64,000 nt of DNA. Source: CAZUXY01 sp964624235. GTDB lineage: Bacteria; Spirochaetota; UBA4802; UBA5368. Positions 43,680 through 53,491 of this stretch are shown one piece after another. The position numbers and the translations under genes were made by a program. A model generated the notes under the pieces. That model was not told the origin of the DNA. It saw only the letters and a list, made by a program, of their open reading frames with translations, and did no database searches. Every line of letters starts with the position of its first letter. Positions within the stretch are counted from its first letter, which is position 1. The DNA is taken from the NCBI GenBank assembly GCA_964624235.1, contig CAZUXY010000001.1, forward strand, positions 1 to 64,000, written 5' to 3'.

Positions 43680-45790
43680 TACTCCACCCCCAGTGTTTTC
43701 TGAAGTTTAACTAGTGTCTCATAGAGGTTGGCCTTGACATGGATGAACTCGTCGACCCCCGCAGCCTTAAAGGCCTCAACCTGTTCGGTCGGGTATCCGG
43801 CAAGTATCACGAACATGTCAGCTTTTGCCGCTTTGACTTTCTTGGTGAGTTCTGGAACTATATCAGGATACGTAGCGTCGGTAGAGCATATAATCATCGC
43901 CCTTGCACCTGACTTGATCGCTGCGTCTGCGGCCTCGTCGACAGTTTTGAACCCGTTGTTGCCGATCATCTCAAAAGCGCCCACACTGAAAAAACCGGTA
44001 GAGAAGTCGGCCCTTGCTTTATGCTGGGGAATGGGGCCCATGTTCGCCATGAAGATTTTAGGAGCGGAACCCTTCTTCTTTGTGTAGGCTTCGGTTTTCC
44101 TGCGCAGTTCCTCGAATTTAGCGGCACCCCGATGGATATTAAGCGCCTTTACACCGCTGACGGCGCCTCCTTTGGCGCGAAGAGCTTTACTGATATCACC
44201 CAGCGTAGCGCCGGATTCGACGGCGGCGATAGCGCCTTCGAATTTTCCTGACGCCAGTGCCTCGAGCCCGCTCTTAACCTTGGAAGCATCGGCACCCGAT
44301 GCGGCTTTTTTGACTTTTTCAGACCTGGTTTTGAACAGTGACCCGAAATCCGGAGTCACCGCCTTTACCGGTTCTTCCTTGAGATTCGGGTACTGGTTGG
44401 TGCCTACATAGATATCTTTACGCAACGCAACGGCCTTTTGCCGATCTGCGGCTATCTTGGCCACCGCTTCCTGGGGGAACCCCTCCTGCAGTGCCTTCAG
44501 CATGCCGCCTTTTTTCTCAATTTCCTTGAAAAGGTCCCACGCCTTCTTTGCAAGCTGATCGGTAATGGTTTCAACATACCAGCTTCCACCGGCGGGATCG
44601 ACGATTTTATTAAGGTTCCACTCCTCTCTAAGCATAATCTGGACGTTCCGGGCCACACGGCGCGAGAACTCGGAGGGAAGCCCTATGGCCTCGTCAAACG
44701 GACTCACATGCATGCTGTTGCAGCCTCCCAGAACTCCCGAGAACGCCTCGGTGGTCACCCTGAGCAAATTTACATAGGGATCAATGACGGTCTTGTTGAA
44801 TTTAGAGGTGCGGACATTGAGATAGACTTTTTTCGCTTCGCTGCTCCCGCCGAAGGCATCAACTACCTTCGCCCATACCAGCCGGACGGCCCGCAGCTTC
44901 GCAATTTCCATGAAAAAATCACCGCCCAGCGAAAAACCGAACGCGATCTTTGAAGCGATATCGTCCACCGAGAGTCCTCTTTCCTGCAGAGCCGCCATGT
45001 ATTCGACCGCCGTGGCGATCGCAAAGGCGATATCCTGTACCGCGTTGCCGCCGCTGTGATTGTAGGCATAGGCATTGGCGGCTATAGTGCGCAGTCCGGG
45101 GGCGTTGTCTTTTGCCCATTTTGTCAGCGTAGCCATTTCATTATAGGCTTCATCCGGCGAAACGGGAAGTTCACCGTTAACCGCGAGGTACTCGATCGGG
45201 TCCATGCCGATACACCCCTGCATCTTGCCCAGCGATTTACCCTGGGCCTTCGCACAGGCCGCAAGTAACGCCGCAACGGCAACTCCCGAAGGCCCGGAAT
45301 TCACATACACGGCGGTCTTTTCCAGATCCACACCGTCAAACGCGGTTTTTGCGTCTTCCATTGTGGCCAGTGATAGGCCGCCGTCGCCCACAACACCGCT
45401 CTTTGAATCCCCCGGATTCAATCCGGCGATGGTTGCCCTGTCCAGAGCCACAGTAACCGCGTTCTGACCTCTCGCAAGATCGTTTTTCAGAGCCGCATTG
45501 AACTCTTTCGGATCCGCATAGGGTAACTCCTGGGCAATTTTCCAGGAATCGGTTACAAACTGTAAGGCTTTTTCACCACGGACAAAAGGAGCCTGACCAG
45601 GCAACGCATCGGTATGAGGCAAATCCTTCATGACCTCTTTCATGTAGATGGGCTGAATGTCGATTCCCTCATAGGTTTTCTTGATCAGAGTTTCAAAGGG
45701 TCTCCCTTTAAGCAGCTTGAGAGCTGCTTCCTTCCACTGCTCAAACGATGCGGCAGGAAAGGATTCACGTAAGTTCAGATTCTCACTCAT
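43679..45790 (-). CDS. mutA: Methylmalonyl-CoA mutase, small (structural) subunit
   Basis: 703 residues, homologous in length and order to MutB but lacking the cobalamin ligand: where MutB has DGHDRG, this protein has MGPIPQHKARADFSTGFF. That is the accepted mark of the non-catalytic beta subunit in heterodimeric mutases. PAGGSWYVETIT and SNGPSGVAV-like stretches confirm the family. It is first in the propionate operon, with a candidate sigma-70 promoter about 90-125 bp upstream. Confidence 0.95.
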
Positions 45791-45884
45791 CTCAAACTCC
45801 CCTATTCACAAATAGTTTTGCATATTTATAGTGCTATTTAGCAATAAACCTCGCAAATATCCCGAAATCAAAAAAAAGCAAAGA

Positions 45885-45914
45885 ATTATAAAAATTTTGA
45901 TATAACATTTTTAA
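45885..45914 (-). promoter_or_regulatory. Candidate promoter of the mutA-mmdB operon
   Basis: On the minus strand -35 TTAAAA (45914-45909), 18-bp spacer, -10 TATAAT (45890-45885), giving a leader of roughly 85 nt before the mutA ATG. The -10 is perfect, the -35 matches four of six bases. Confidence 0.45.
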
Positions 45915-46223
45915 CCCGGATGAGCGGTGATTCGATGGAACGAACGAGAAAACCGGGCCTGTACGATACAATTCCGCCGTGTTATCTGGAGGAATGCCAG
46001 GGGGGAAGATTAAAAACCCACGGTCCCCCTGCCGCGGTATCGTATTATTAAGTTTAGCAACAAGGTGGGAAAATTGCCTTAAAAAATTCTTTAATGTAAT
46101 AAATTTTCTCGGTACGCGGGGGCCTGGATCAGTACCCTCAGCAACGCAATATCATGACCGGTTGATGCACACGAAGTTCAACACGGGTAAAGGTATAAGT
46201 ACTCCACGGATATATCTACGCAC
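45915..46223. other. Intergenic region upstream of mutA
   Basis: About 310 bp between the FAH-family gene and the candidate mutA promoter. A CCCGG/CCGGG inverted pair lies around 45916-45956. No cobalamin riboswitch box is recognised, even though the operon makes a B12 enzyme. No gene or other signal is supported. Confidence 0.4.
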
Positions 46224-47030
46224 TTATTTTTCGGATTCCACCGCGTTGTGTAATTCGCCGATTTTTTCTATACTGACCGTTACCCTGTCGCCTTTCTTCA
46301 AAAACAGCGCGGGCTGACGCGTAAAGCCCACCCCCTCCGGCGTACCTGTCAGTATAAGGGTTCCCGGCAGCAGGGTAATGGAACGGCTCAGATCGCATAT
46401 TATCCTCTGCACGGTGAAAATCATATCCGCGGTCGACGAGTTCTGCACGACCTTCCCGTTCAGCCGGGTCTCTATCCTCAAACGGTTGGGATCGCCCACC
46501 TCGTCGCCGGTTACGATACAGGGTCCTATGGGACAGAAGGTGTCGAAGCTTTTCCCCCGTGCCCACTGTTTTTTCTGCAACCGGTTCTGCCAGTCCCTTG
46601 CGGTGATGTCGTTGGCGCAGGTATATCCCAGAACATGTTCCAGCGCGGCGCTTTCAGCGATGTTTTTACCTTTTCGCCCTATAACCACCGCCAGTTCCCC
46701 CTCATAATCAACCTCGTCGGGTCCCGCGTTGGGCAGAACGATTGCCCCGTCGGGTCCGTTCAGACTGGTTGACGCCTTGATGAATACCACGGGAACCTCG
46801 GGATAGGAAATCCCGGTTTCGTCGGCGTGTTTGCGGTAATTGAGACCCAGGGCGTAGATGTTGGGCGGCGTCACCGGCGGCAACAGTTTGCTGATGACCG
46901 ACTCTTTGCGCGAAACCGAAAAATCGGCGTATATATCACCCTCGATAACGGCCGCCCTGTCGAAAGAGCTTCCAAGCGGTACTCCCTGGTATATCTTCCC
47001 GTCCTCCGCAACAAAACGAACAATCCTCAT
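46224..47030 (-). CDS. Fumarylacetoacetate hydrolase family protein (FAHD1-like)
   Basis: 268 residues from the ATG at 47030, which has AAGGAA upstream; the track to 47072 adds unrelated residues. The family core is clear: LGLNYRKHADETG, PVVFIKASTSLNGPDGAIVLP, VDYEGELAVVIGRKGKNI (metal ligands Glu/Glu/Asp), CANDITARDWQ and LLPGTLILTGTPEGVGF. FAHD1-like members decarboxylate oxaloacetate or hydrolyse acylpyruvates. Near nadB, malic enzyme and fumarase, an oxaloacetate decarboxylase or oxaloacetate-handling role is plausible but not proven. Confidence 0.88.
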   Translation of the reverse strand: MRIVRFVAEDGKIYQGVPLGSSFDRAAVIEGDIYADFSVSRKESVISKLLPPVTPPNIYALGLNYRKHADETGISYPEVPVVFIKASTSLNGPDGAIVLPNAGPDEVDYEGELAVVIGRKGKNIAESAALEHVLGYTCANDITARDWQNRLQKKQWARGKSFDTFCPIGPCIVTGDEVGDPNRLRIETRLNGKVVQNSSTADMIFTVQRIICDLSRSITLLPGTLILTGTPEGVGFTRQPALFLKKGDRVTVSIEKIGELHNAVESEK

Positions 47031-47130
47031 AATAACTCTTCCTTGTAAAAACGTGATGTAAACTGCCTGCACAAGACTTGGGAGATAACAACCTTATCCC
47101 TGTGGAAAAGCCGCGGTTTCACTTAATCGC

Positions 47131-48738
47131 TTATTGCGTTCCCCTGGCGCGCCTGATAGGAGGCGTTCCATCCGATCGGGGATAATCCAGGGAATAATGC
47201 AGCCCGCGGCTCTCTTTCCTGTCAATGGCCATTTTAATGATGAGATAGGCCACGTTTATCAGGTTCCTCAACTCGCAGAGTTTGACCGAGAGTTTGGATT
47301 TTGTGTACAGTTCTTCGGTCTCACGGTAAAGGATCGCAAGGCGGTCCAGCGCGCGTTGCAGCCTCAGGTTGGAACGTACTATACCCACGTAACTCGACAT
47401 TATGGTCTGCAGCTCTTTCAGGGATTGGGTGATCAGAATCATCTCCTCGTTCAATACGGTGCCTTCATCTTCCCATTGCGGCACTTTTTCATTGAAAGAG
47501 ATCTTTTTAAAGACGTCACATGCATCAAGGTACGCTCTGTGTGCGAACACCAGGGATTCCAGAAGTGAGTTCGACGCCAGCCGGTTGGCCCCATGCAGCC
47601 CGGAACAGGCGCACTCACCCGCCGCGTACAGGTTCTTTATCGAGGTACGTCCATTCTCGTCGATCCTGATACCGCCGCAGCAGTAGTGTGCGGCCGGCAC
47701 TACGGGGATCATTTCTTTTGTTATATTGATTCCGATGCTGAGGCACTTCGCATATATGGTGGGAAAGCGTTTGATCAGCTCGTTCTTGTCCAGATGCCGG
47801 CAGTCCAGGCATACATGGTCATCCCCGCGCAGTTTCATTTCATTGTCGATCGCCCTTGATACTATATCTCTTGGAGCAAGGGACCCGCGCTCGTCGTAAT
47901 TCCGCATGAATTCCTCTCCATCGATGGTTTTGAGTATTCCGCCGAAACCCCGCAGCGCTTCGGTGATGAGAAAAGAAGGTTTTTCCGCCGGGTTATACAG
48001 CGAGGTGGGATGGAATTGAAAAAACTCCATGTTGTCCACCCTGCCTTTCGCGCGGTACACCATGGCGATACCGTCACCGGTGGCGATGACTGGATTGGTG
48101 GTGGTGTTATACACATTGCCGGCCCCGCCTGAGGCCATCAGGGTCGTCTTTGAAAGTACGGTGTACACCTGTTGCGCCGACGGGTCCAGCACATAGGCGC
48201 CGTAACAGGCTATGTCAGGCGTACGGCGGTTCACCTCGACCCCGAGGTGATGCTGCGTGATTATATCCACCACAAAATGATTCTGCACCATGGTGATGTG
48301 GGGGTGTGCACACGCCTGTGCCAGTAATGCGCGTTCGATCTCATACCCGGTTTGGTCCTTGTGGTGCAACACCCGGAATTCCGAATGTCCGCCCTCCTTC
48401 GAGAGGTGAAACCTCCCGTTCTCCGCCTTGTCGAACATCGCACCCCATTTTACCAGGTCGTGTATTCGATCGGTTGATTCGGTAATGGTGATGCGCACCA
48501 TTTTTTCATCACAGAGCCCGTCGCCGGCCTTCATGGTATCGGAGATATGTTTTTCATAGGTATCGGGAGTATACATAACCGCGGCGATACCCCCCTGGGC
48601 GTATTTGGTGGCGGTTTCATCGGATTGCGACTTGGTGATTACATATACCCGTCCGTTTTCGGCCGCTTTCAACGCGAAACCCAGTCCCGCGATACCGCTG
48701 CCGATTACCAGAAAATCCGTTGTTATTCGATTCTCCAT
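47131..48738 (-). CDS. nadB: L-aspartate oxidase
   Basis: 535 residues. It oxidises L-aspartate to iminoaspartate, the first step of NAD synthesis; under anaerobic conditions fumarate serves as electron acceptor. FAD-binding GSGIAGLGFALKAAENG at the N-terminus, ATKYAQGGIAAVM, the HHKDQTGYEIERALL stretch, TNPVIATGDGIAM, HYCCGGIRIDENGRTSIKNLYAAGECACSGLHGANRLASNSLLE and the helical C-terminal domain are all typical. The related succinate dehydrogenase flavoprotein is excluded by the length and NadB-specific HGANRLASNSLLE context. No nadA or nadC is adjacent. Confidence 0.93.
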   Translation of the reverse strand: MENRITTDFLVIGSGIAGLGFALKAAENGRVYVITKSQSDETATKYAQGGIAAVMYTPDTYEKHISDTMKAGDGLCDEKMVRITITESTDRIHDLVKWGAMFDKAENGRFHLSKEGGHSEFRVLHHKDQTGYEIERALLAQACAHPHITMVQNHFVVDIITQHHLGVEVNRRTPDIACYGAYVLDPSAQQVYTVLSKTTLMASGGAGNVYNTTTNPVIATGDGIAMVYRAKGRVDNMEFFQFHPTSLYNPAEKPSFLITEALRGFGGILKTIDGEEFMRNYDERGSLAPRDIVSRAIDNEMKLRGDDHVCLDCRHLDKNELIKRFPTIYAKCLSIGINITKEMIPVVPAAHYCCGGIRIDENGRTSIKNLYAAGECACSGLHGANRLASNSLLESLVFAHRAYLDACDVFKKISFNEKVPQWEDEGTVLNEEMILITQSLKELQTIMSSYVGIVRSNLRLQRALDRLAILYRETEELYTKSKLSVKLCELRNLINVAYLIIKMAIDRKESRGLHYSLDYPRSDGTPPIRRARGTQ

Positions 48739-48933
48739 TTTTTAGCCATCCTCACACTTCAGGGTTCGCTTTGTACCGCAAAGGCGGCCGTTACGTATTT
48801 CCGCATGATATGCCGGAGGGGAATTTCGCTCGATGCACAATTCCCCAAGCGTCTTCCGATATCGTCAGGGCATTCCACCGGCATTATGGCCGCATCCCGT
48901 CAGTTATTATCACACGGCGTGTGTATTACAAAT

Positions 48934-48977
48934 AAAAAATGATCAGGGGACGCGGTAACCGCCGCCCTGATCATTTT
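48934..48977 (-). terminator. Terminator after the malic enzyme gene
   Basis: A 13-bp perfect stem, AAAATGATCAGGG (minus strand 48977-48965) with CCCTGATCATTTT (48948-48936), followed by further U residues. It starts 27 bp past the stop and separates the malic enzyme from nadB. Confidence 0.92.
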
Positions 48978-49003
48978 CTTAACCTGCCCGATATACCCGA
49001 CAA

Positions 49004-50176
49004 TTACAGACGGGCTACACCCGTTTTCTTCGCCGCTTCGGCCACCGCTTTCGCTACCGTCTCGACCACCCTTTTATCAAAAGCGTTGGGGATGATATTT
49101 GTATCGCTGACCTCGCTGTCACTGATAAGCCCGGCTATGGCATAGGCAGCCGCGATCTTCATCTCCTCATTGATATCGCTGGCCCTGACCGTGAGCGTTC
49201 CCTTGAAAATGCCGGGGAAACCGAGACAGTTGTTCACCTGGTTCGGGAAATCCGACCTCCCGGTCGCGACGATACGCGCGCCTGCCTCTTTCGCCAGGTC
49301 GGGCATTATCTCCGGCGTCGGGTTCGCCATGGCGAACACGATGGCGCCCTTAGCCATGGACTGCACCATCTCTTTGCTGACGATTCCGGCGGCTGAAACG
49401 CCGATGAACACATTGGCTCCTTTCATGGCGTCAGCGAGCTTGCCTTTCATACCTTCCTTGTTCGTCATTCCTGCAAGCTCTTCCAGCGCCCAGTCGTTTT
49501 CTTTTCTGCCCTTGTACACGATACCGTTGATATCGCAACATATCATGTTCTTCACTCCCGCGTTCAAGAGCATCTTCGCTATTGCCGTACCGGCGGCGCC
49601 CGCGCCGCTCATGACTACTTTAATGTCGCCTATCTTCTGTTTCGTAACCTTGAGCGCATTGATTAGTCCCGAAAGTACCACCACCGCGGTTCCGTGCTGG
49701 TCATCGTGCATCACTGGAATGTCGAGCATCTTTTTCAGACGTTTTTCGATCTCGAAGCACCGTGGGGCGCTGATGTCTTCCAGGTTGATGCCGCCGAAAC
49801 CGGGAGCAATGAGGGCGACGGTTTCTACTATCTTATCAGGGTCTTTGCTGTTGATACAGATGGGAAAAGAGTCTATCCCGGCGAATTCCTTGAAGAGTAT
49901 GGACTTCCCTTCCATTACCGGCAGCGACGCCTCGGGCCCTATGTCGCCCAGCCCCAGCACCGCCGTACCATCGGTCACCACCGCCACTATGTTTCCCTTG
50001 GAGGTGTATTCATACACCAGGTTCTTGTCCTCTTTGATTTTACGGCAGGGCTCCGCTACCCCGGGGGTATAGGCAACGGAAAGCTCGGCCATATTGGTCA
50101 CCGGGACTTTGCTCTTCAGGGCGATTTTTCCCTTGTTCTCTTTATGAAGCAGCAACGCTTTTTCTTTAACGTCCAT
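49004..50176 (-). CDS. NAD(P)-dependent malic enzyme, short form
   Basis: 390 residues. It converts malate to pyruvate and CO2. The short form lacks the phosphotransacetylase-like tail of MaeB. Key stretches: AYTPGVAEPCRKI, GLGDIGPEASLPVMEGKSILFKEFAGID, GGINLEDISAPRCFEIEKRL, MHDDQHGTAVVVL (metal ligands), VVMSGAGAAGTAIAKMLL (nucleotide fold) and ANPTPEIMPDLA. The acidic residue following the dinucleotide fold cannot settle NAD versus NADP by eye. With fumarase and dicarboxylate carriers alongside, it links malate and fumarate to pyruvate. Confidence 0.95.
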   Translation of the reverse strand: MDVKEKALLLHKENKGKIALKSKVPVTNMAELSVAYTPGVAEPCRKIKEDKNLVYEYTSKGNIVAVVTDGTAVLGLGDIGPEASLPVMEGKSILFKEFAGIDSFPICINSKDPDKIVETVALIAPGFGGINLEDISAPRCFEIEKRLKKMLDIPVMHDDQHGTAVVVLSGLINALKVTKQKIGDIKVVMSGAGAAGTAIAKMLLNAGVKNMICCDINGIVYKGRKENDWALEELAGMTNKEGMKGKLADAMKGANVFIGVSAAGIVSKEMVQSMAKGAIVFAMANPTPEIMPDLAKEAGARIVATGRSDFPNQVNNCLGFPGIFKGTLTVRASDINEEMKIAAAYAIAGLISDSEVSDTNIIPNAFDKRVVETVAKAVAEAAKKTGVARL

Positions 50177-50282
50177 GGGGTTCCTCCAATCTTTTTTTAT
50201 GTTGTGATTATACCGTTCCTTTCTTAAACAAGGCTTATAAAAGTCTTTCCAGCACGGGAACGGCCTTTATCGCTCCGATTGT

Positions 50283-50843
50283 TTATGCCTGTTTCGCGTA
50301 TTTCTTCGGCGCCGTCTTGTAGAGGTCGTTCCCCTCCGCGTCGATCACGACTATGGCCGGGAAATCCTCCACCTCGTAACGGTATATAGCTTCCGCACCG
50401 AGGTCCTCATACGCCATCACCACGGATTTCTTTATGCTGCGGGCAATGAGCGCGGCGGCCCCTCCGACAGCGGCGAAATATACGGCTTTGTTCTTTACCA
50501 TGCTCTGTATTACGGCATCATTGCGTAATCCCTTGCCGATCATGCCCTTGAGTCCGCGGTCCAGCAGCGGCGGCGTATACGGATCCACACGCCCGCTGGT
50601 GGTAGGGCCCGCCGATCCGCTCGCATAACCCGGTTTTGCGGGCGCTGGCCCCACATAATAGATTATCTGCCCCTTGAGATCCACCGGCAGGTCCTTGCCC
50701 TGATTGATAAGTTCAATAAGCCGCTTGTGGGCGGCGTCACGTCCGGTGTATATCGATCCGGTGATTAATACCGAATCCCCGGCCTTCAGACCGGCGACAG
50801 TTTTGTCCGAGAGAGGTGTGGTTATCTTTTTCGCTTCGCTCAT
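50283..50843 (-). CDS. fumB: Class I fumarate hydratase, beta subunit
   Basis: 186 residues from the ATG at 50843. It corresponds to the C-terminal domain of single-chain Fe-S fumarases. VLITGSIYTGRDAAHKRL, IIYYVGPAPAKPGYASGSAGPTTSGRVDPYTPPLLDRGLKGMIGKG and VYFAAVGGAAALIARSIK match the family. The stop of the alpha subunit lies 17 bp upstream, so they form one operon and one enzyme (malate to fumarate and back). The beta subunits of tartrate dehydratase are close relatives; the neighbourhood favours fumarase. Confidence 0.92.
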   Translation of the reverse strand: MSEAKKITTPLSDKTVAGLKAGDSVLITGSIYTGRDAAHKRLIELINQGKDLPVDLKGQIIYYVGPAPAKPGYASGSAGPTTSGRVDPYTPPLLDRGLKGMIGKGLRNDAVIQSMVKNKAVYFAAVGGAAALIARSIKKSVVMAYEDLGAEAIYRYEVEDFPAIVVIDAEGNDLYKTAPKKYAKQA

Positions 50844-50860
50844 TGCTTTTCTCCTTGGGA

Positions 50861-51706
50861 TTATATAGTACCTTCCGCGTGGCGGGAGGCGTGACAGCAG
50901 ATATTTACCGCCACCGGCATGCCGGCGATATGAGTGGGCAGGTATTCCACATTCACCCACAGAACGGTGATGTTGCCGCCGAGGCCCGCCGGACCGATGC
51001 CGAGATTGTTGGCCTTTTCCAGTATTTCCTTTTCAATCGCGGAGAATTTCGCATTGGGATTATATGAGCCTATCTTCCTGGCCGTGGCCTTTTTCGCCGT
51101 CACCATCGCCATATCGGCGGTGCCTCCTATACCCACCCCCACCACCGTGGGCGGACAGGGATTGGGACCGGCTTTACGGACGGTTTCGACCACAAAATCC
51201 ACGATTCCCTTCGCACCGGCCGCGGGGGTGAGCATTCCAAGGGCGCTCATGTTTTCGCTGCCGAAGCCCTTGGCCATGGCCATAATCTTTATTTTATCAC
51301 CCGGTACTATATCGGTGTAGATTATCGCGGGTGTATTGTCTTTCGTGTTCTTTCTTTCAAATACCGGATCATCCACGGAGGATTTTCGAAGATAGCCCTT
51401 ATCGTAGGCAATTCGCACTCCTTCGTTCACCGCCTCTCTGAATCCACCGCCGGTTATATGCACGTCCTGCCCCATTTCCACGAAAAGAATCGCCAGTCCT
51501 GTGTCCTGACAGATGGCTATCTCTTCCTCCGAGGCGATCTTGTTGTTTTGCAGTATCATATCAAGTACCGACCGCCCGGTTTCCGATGATTCCTGATCGC
51601 GGGCTTCTTTCAGCCGCGCCATCAGATCATCGGTGGCATGGTAATTCGCTTTCAGGTACAGTTCCTTTACTTTTTCAGTGATCTGAGATACATGCACCTC
51701 TCTCAT
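50861..51706 (-). CDS. fumA: Class I fumarate hydratase, alpha subunit
   Basis: 281 residues from the ATG at 51706 (AGGAGGAAGA upstream). It holds the oxygen-sensitive 4Fe-4S cluster: the cluster cysteines are expected in CQDTGLAILFVEMG (near residue 65), NPCPPTVVGVGIGG and the third near the C-terminus (CCHASRHAE). GGGFREAVNEGVRIAYDKGYLRKSS and KIMAMAKGFGSENMS are characteristic. It pairs with the beta subunit just downstream. Oxygen sensitivity fits an anaerobic host. Confidence 0.94.
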   Translation of the reverse strand: MREVHVSQITEKVKELYLKANYHATDDLMARLKEARDQESSETGRSVLDMILQNNKIASEEEIAICQDTGLAILFVEMGQDVHITGGGFREAVNEGVRIAYDKGYLRKSSVDDPVFERKNTKDNTPAIIYTDIVPGDKIKIMAMAKGFGSENMSALGMLTPAAGAKGIVDFVVETVRKAGPNPCPPTVVGVGIGGTADMAMVTAKKATARKIGSYNPNAKFSAIEKEILEKANNLGIGPAGLGGNITVLWVNVEYLPTHIAGMPVAVNICCHASRHAEGTI

Positions 51707-52096
51707 CGTATCTTCCTCCTGGTGTGCGTGGTTTTGATATATTAAGAAGCTCACACGGCGTCCCCTGCCTTGCGGCGGGAAATTATTTTCTTGCGGGGTT
51801 CATTGGTATGAACGCAGGCAATCCTCGCGCCGAACGACACTGCGGCGGGTAATCCTTATAAGCTTGCGGTCGCAAGGCTATATAAGTTTGTATAAAAAAT
51901 CAAGTAAATACCCGGTCGCGGGCTCATATTAATAAAAAATTTTTTACACTTTCTTTGAAATGCACAACAATCATTCTCCGGTTGTTCAGTCAATGAACAG
52001 TACAGCAACCAATAAAGCCATGACAAATGCGGGGAGGGATAGGGGGACGGGAGTCCCCCTTGAAGAGGGGACTCCCTTTAATAATGCTTTTAAAGA
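51707..52096. other. Intergenic region between fumarase and the first DASS carrier, with two hairpins
   Basis: The stretch includes the upstream region of fumarase. CTTGCG (51863-51868), GT, CGCAAG (51871-51876), flanked by TTATAA/TTATATA arms, could be an operator or hairpin. GGGAGTCCCC (52049-52058) and GGGGACTCCC (52067-52076), a 10-bp perfect stem, lie 20 bp after the carrier stop and are a likely terminator. A related hairpin follows the second carrier. Confidence 0.6.
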
Positions 52097-53491
52097 TTAA
52101 AGGGGCCAGATTATCGGCACCAGGATTATCACCAGAATCATGGTGACAACCTGGGGAATAAAACCGGCCTTTGCGTAATCGACGAACTTCAACTGTCCCG
52201 GCCCGAGCACGATGGTGTTCGGCGGGGTTGCGATGGGAGACATGAAACAGAGGCTGGCCGCCATGGCGACACCCATAACGATGGGAACAGGGTTTACCCC
52301 CATACCCTGTGCGGACGCCATCGCGATCGGCGCGACGATAAGGGTCGTCGCCGTGTTCGATGCGAACTGGGTCAGCACCGCGGTCACCACCACCATGCCG
52401 ATGAGGAGGCCGATGGGAGATCCGGCAACCAGGTCGTTCATGGTATTGGCGACCATGAGCACGCCACCGGTCTTCTCGAGGGCGGTGCTCACCGGGAACA
52501 TACAGGCAAACAGAAAGATGGTCTGCCATGACACCGACTCGGTGGCTTCTTTCCAGGTGATACACTTGGTCGCGATGACCAGCGCGGCACCCAGAGCGGC
52601 GGCTACAAGAAGATTGATATGCAGACCCTTTTTTATAAAGGGAATAAAATCCCCTGCGGCCATGATGAAGATGACGAAGGCGAAAATACCCACCGCCAGG
52701 GCCATCTTGCCGGTACGATACTTGAAGCTAGCGTCCACCTTCGGCCCGGAATAATCCTCTGCCGAGGTATCGATCTTCCCCTTCGGCAGAAACTTTACGC
52801 CGAACATGAGGAAGGTGATGATGCCTATAATGGCTATCGGAACACCGATGAGACCGAACTCGAAGAAACCGAAGGTCGGCAGGTTCGCCTTGCCGAGCAC
52901 TCCGTTGGCCACACCGTTGGGCGGGGTCCCGATCAGGGTGATGGTGCCGCCGAACGAGGTCGCGAAGGCCAGCGCCATCATGAAGCTCTTGGTGTTGAAG
53001 CCCGCCAGGGCCACCACGCCCAGTACGATGGGCAGAAAACACACCGTGGTGCCGGTGTTGGAAAGCACCGATGAAAGGATGGCGGCAACTATCATGATGT
53101 TGGCCATAACCAGCTTTTCACGGCCCTTGCCTTTTTCCACGGCCCAGCGGCCCACCTTGTCGGCGAAGCCGGTACGGAACAGCGCCTCACCCATCATGAA
53201 CATGAACATGAAGATAAGGGTCCACTGGTTCGCGAAGTCCTTGAAGGCCTCCTTCGCGGGGAGTACGCCGGTGATGACCAGGGCCACGGGCACCATGATC
53301 GCGGTCGCCTCGAGCTTGACCCATTCGGTCATCATGAGAATAAACGCCACTGCCAGGATACCTATGCTTATCCAGGCTTTGGTATAATCGATTGCCGGTT
53401 TTGCTGCCGGCGCAGCTTCTGCCGCAAAGAGCAGTACCGCTCCTCCGAGTACGAAGAGCAGCGTTAAGAACAGCTTACGCAAACCGTTCAT
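52097..53491 (-). CDS. DASS-family (SLC13/INDY-like) dicarboxylate transporter, copy 1
   Basis: 464 residues from the ATG at 53491 with AGGAGG upstream. The N-terminus looks like a signal sequence (KLFLTLLFVLGGAVLLFAAEAAP), followed by about 11 membrane helices. Two SNT motifs typical of the divalent-anion:Na+ symporters are present (SNTGTTVCF near 145; SNTATTLIV near 380), along with TLIGTPPNGVANG and PNTIVLGPG. Such carriers import C4-dicarboxylates or citrate with Na+. The gene lies next to fumarase and malic enzyme and has a close paralogue 684 bp upstream, sharing a 308-bp identical tract. Confidence 0.88.
   Translation of the reverse strand: MNGLRKLFLTLLFVLGGAVLLFAAEAAPAAKPAIDYTKAWISIGILAVAFILMMTEWVKLEATAIMVPVALVITGVLPAKEAFKDFANQWTLIFMFMFMMGEALFRTGFADKVGRWAVEKGKGREKLVMANIMIVAAILSSVLSNTGTTVCFLPIVLGVVALAGFNTKSFMMALAFATSFGGTITLIGTPPNGVANGVLGKANLPTFGFFEFGLIGVPIAIIGIITFLMFGVKFLPKGKIDTSAEDYSGPKVDASFKYRTGKMALAVGIFAFVIFIMAAGDFIPFIKKGLHINLLVAAALGAALVIATKCITWKEATESVSWQTIFLFACMFPVSTALEKTGGVLMVANTMNDLVAGSPIGLLIGMVVVTAVLTQFASNTATTLIVAPIAMASAQGMGVNPVPIVMGVAMAASLCFMSPIATPPNTIVLGPGQLKFVDYAKAGFIPQVVTMILVIILVPIIWPL
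52488..52795. repeat. 308-bp tract identical to 54566-54873
   Basis: Every base of 52488-52795 equals 54566-54873, compared base by base. The sequence on its low-coordinate flank differs at once (G versus A at 52487), and the next ~100 bp on the high side fall to roughly 70 percent identity. It encodes about residues 234-336 of both carriers. Sharp edges indicate recent gene conversion between the paralogues. Confidence 0.93.

Noticed and set aside
45791..46223. Cobalamin riboswitch upstream of mutA
   Set aside because: I searched for the B12 box and its GC-rich partner on the minus strand and found no match; only a plain promoter candidate is supported.
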